From Pedobacter sp. BAL39 (GTDB taxonomy: Bacteria; Bacteroidota; Bacteroidia; Sphingobacteriales; Sphingobacteriaceae): a DNA stretch of 64,000 nucleotides. The stretch's first letter is position 1. The number at the start of each line of letters is the position of its first letter. This document shows, one piece after another, positions 62,938-64,000 of the stretch. The translations under genes were made by a program, and so were the position numbers. Location of the stretch: the NCBI RefSeq assembly GCF_000170795.1, contig NZ_ABCM01000021.1:1-64000 (forward strand). Direction: 5' to 3'. A model generated the notes under the pieces. That model was not told the origin of the DNA and ran no database searches. It worked only from the letters and a program-made list of their open reading frames with translations.

Positions 62938-63393
62938 TCAAGTATTCTGTTCGATAAGTTCCGCCATCTTTGAATTAAAGGTCGTCAGATCCGCCCCCAG
63001 CTTGTGAAAGAAATCCAGATCGGCAGTCTCTACAGCTACGATTGCCTTTTGCAGCACTACTTCTCCCTCTGGAGTCAGCTTGATCGTTTTCGCCCTGGTA
63101 TCTGTCGGGTGCTCATATCGGGTGATGAATTTCTTTTCTTCCAGTGTCCTCAACACTTTTGATACCATCATCCTGTCCGCGTTCCCCTGATTGGCGATAT
63201 CAACCTGCGTAACCTTATCACTATCCCTGGACAACCATGCCAATGCACAGAGCAGCGCAAATTGGGTATGTGTCAGGTCCAAAGGATCTAAGACACGCTT
63301 TTGTTTCCGCTGCCATAACATGGTCAGCTGGCCCAGAAGGTACCCCGGACTATCTTCTGGCTTTTTAAAATGAAATTCAATTTTTTTAGGCAT
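62938..63393 (-). CDS. MarR-family transcriptional regulator
   Basis: Winged-helix repressor, 151 residues: FALLCALAWLSRDSDKVTQVDIANQGNADRMMVSKVLRTLEEKKFITRYEHPTDTRAKTIKLTPEGEVVL is the standard HTH and wing, including the conserved D-x-R turn. Its start overlaps the end of the EVE-domain gene by 8 nt, so both are translated from one message and it may control that message. The ligand is unknown. Confidence 0.93.
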   Translation of the reverse strand: MPKKIEFHFKKPEDSPGYLLGQLTMLWQRKQKRVLDPLDLTHTQFALLCALAWLSRDSDKVTQVDIANQGNADRMMVSKVLRTLEEKKFITRYEHPTDTRAKTIKLTPEGEVVLQKAIVAVETADLDFFHKLGADLTTFNSKMAELIEQNT

Positions 63394-63823
63394 AGTCTTT
63401 TTGCAGCATTTGTGAAGAGATCAGTTCAAAATCATGCTGGTTGATCTCGAAGAAACCAAAACGGAACGGATAGCCCCAGCTTTTCTTATTGCTGATAAAG
63501 TCAAGGTCGGGAATTAATGGCAAAATGGAAACATCCCTATTTGGAAAAAAATCAATGTTACGTCTTGATGGGCAAAAGTCTTCGGATACCTGAGCCTGAT
63601 AGATCTCGTCATCAATAACCTTTCCGATAGCGGTAAATTTCTGACACACCTCCCGTTCTCCCATAGTCTGCTTTCCCGAATAATAGATAATAAAATCATC
63701 CTTGCGCATTCTTTTCAAAGGCGACGCCTTGCCATGGCAGGTCTGTGCAATGCCTTCAGCTATCCCCGTTTTCACATGGTCCTTCGAAGCTACGATGACC
63801 CAGTATTTTATGCCCCTGTTCAT
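63386..63823 (-). CDS. EVE-domain protein (UPF0310 type)
   Basis: Small PUA-like protein (145 residues) with the opening KYWVIVASKDHVKTGIAEGIAQTCHGKASPLKRMRKDDFIIYYSGKQTMG and the later FCPSRRNIDFFP segment. EVE domains bind modified bases in nucleic acid; stand-alone members have no settled role, though some accompany restriction systems. No restriction genes are visible here. It overlaps the MarR gene and lies 10 nt after the VOC gene. Confidence 0.9.
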   Translation of the reverse strand: MNRGIKYWVIVASKDHVKTGIAEGIAQTCHGKASPLKRMRKDDFIIYYSGKQTMGEREVCQKFTAIGKVIDDEIYQAQVSEDFCPSRRNIDFFPNRDVSILPLIPDLDFISNKKSWGYPFRFGFFEINQHDFELISSQMLQKDYA

Positions 63824-63833
63824 ATCAATAGGA

Positions 63834-64000
63834 TTAGTTTGACTTCAGAAAGGTGATGTTGTAACCGTCAGGGTCTTTAGCAATTAGGATTTTTCCGAAA
63901 GGGGTCACCTGAATCGGGCCCAGCAGTGTCACTTTCCTAGCTAATAACTGTTCCTGCAAATCCTCTATTTCCTCATCAATAGCAAACCAAAGTGAGGCAC
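63834..64000 (-). CDS. VOC-family (glyoxalase/bleomycin-resistance-like) protein, 3' part
   Basis: Only the last 55 codons lie in the window; the 5' part is beyond the right edge. The frame reads SLWFAIDEEIEDLQEQLL and then GPIQVTPFGKILIAKDPDGYNITFLKSN before the stop at 63834-63836. The KDPDGYNITF ending, with the usual P-D-G-N/Y turn, is characteristic of VOC proteins. It precedes the EVE and MarR genes on the same strand by 10 nt. Confidence 0.85.
   Translation of the reverse strand, partial: ASLWFAIDEEIEDLQEQLLARKVTLLGPIQVTPFGKILIAKDPDGYNITFLKSN

Overview
The window looks like a chromosomal segment from a Bacteroidota of the family Sphingobacteriaceae, most like Pedobacter or a close relative. 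The evidence is two SusC/SusD pairs, a FecI/FecR-controlled TonB system, DUF5683 and DUF3098 proteins, promoters of the Bacteroidota type (TTG, about 20 nt, TAnnTTTG), few Shine-Dalgarno sequences, and a tRNA gene without an encoded CCA end. Genus is inferred from overall resemblance only.

Layout. 1-6.2 kb: a SusD-like lipoprotein, a SusC-like receptor and a ROK repressor, forming the promoter-proximal part of a glycan-uptake locus that runs off the left edge. 6.4-10.8 kb: a minus-strand operon parA-parB-DUF5683-dapB-lepB. 11-13.6 kb: an FMN reductase, a small cytoplasmic protein of uncertain family and an orphan peptide-binding lipoprotein. 13.9-21.6 kb: a minus-strand glycoside cluster with a TonB-dependent outer-membrane protein, a GH3 beta-glucosidase, a GH29 alpha-L-fucosidase and a BNR/Asp-box sialidase-like protein. 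22-25.7 kb: leuS and a small lipoprotein, separated by unusual palindromic DNA. 25.9-34.2 kb: a plus-strand housekeeping run (ftsX, DUF3098, uppP, truB, YitT family, ribF, a small secreted protein, a CPA2 antiporter, a DUF2157-like membrane protein). 34.2-49.6 kb: lysE-type exporter, uvrA, an ECF sigma factor, nth, recA, tsaD, a TamB-like giant, ribBA, an LptF/LptG permease and a START-like protein.

At 49.7 kb there is a tRNA-Met(CAT). Just beyond it lie the frameshifted 3' end of a serine recombinase and other coding debris. The genes that follow are accessory (SDR, ester cyclase, quinone-type oxidoreductase, AraC regulator; then ECF sigma, FecR, STN-SusC, SusD and a TlpA-like thioredoxin). 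This resembles an old integration site next to a tRNA. The right edge holds a MarR regulator, an EVE-domain protein and the 3' end of a VOC protein.

No complete new defence or mobile system was found. The most unexplained signals are non-coding: a 158-nt centred palindrome built from about 11-bp GGGTTGA-type units (24957-25114), a nested palindrome at 21899-21952, competing hairpins after the small lipoprotein gene, and a TamB reading frame whose natural N-terminus appears to begin at an ATT codon.
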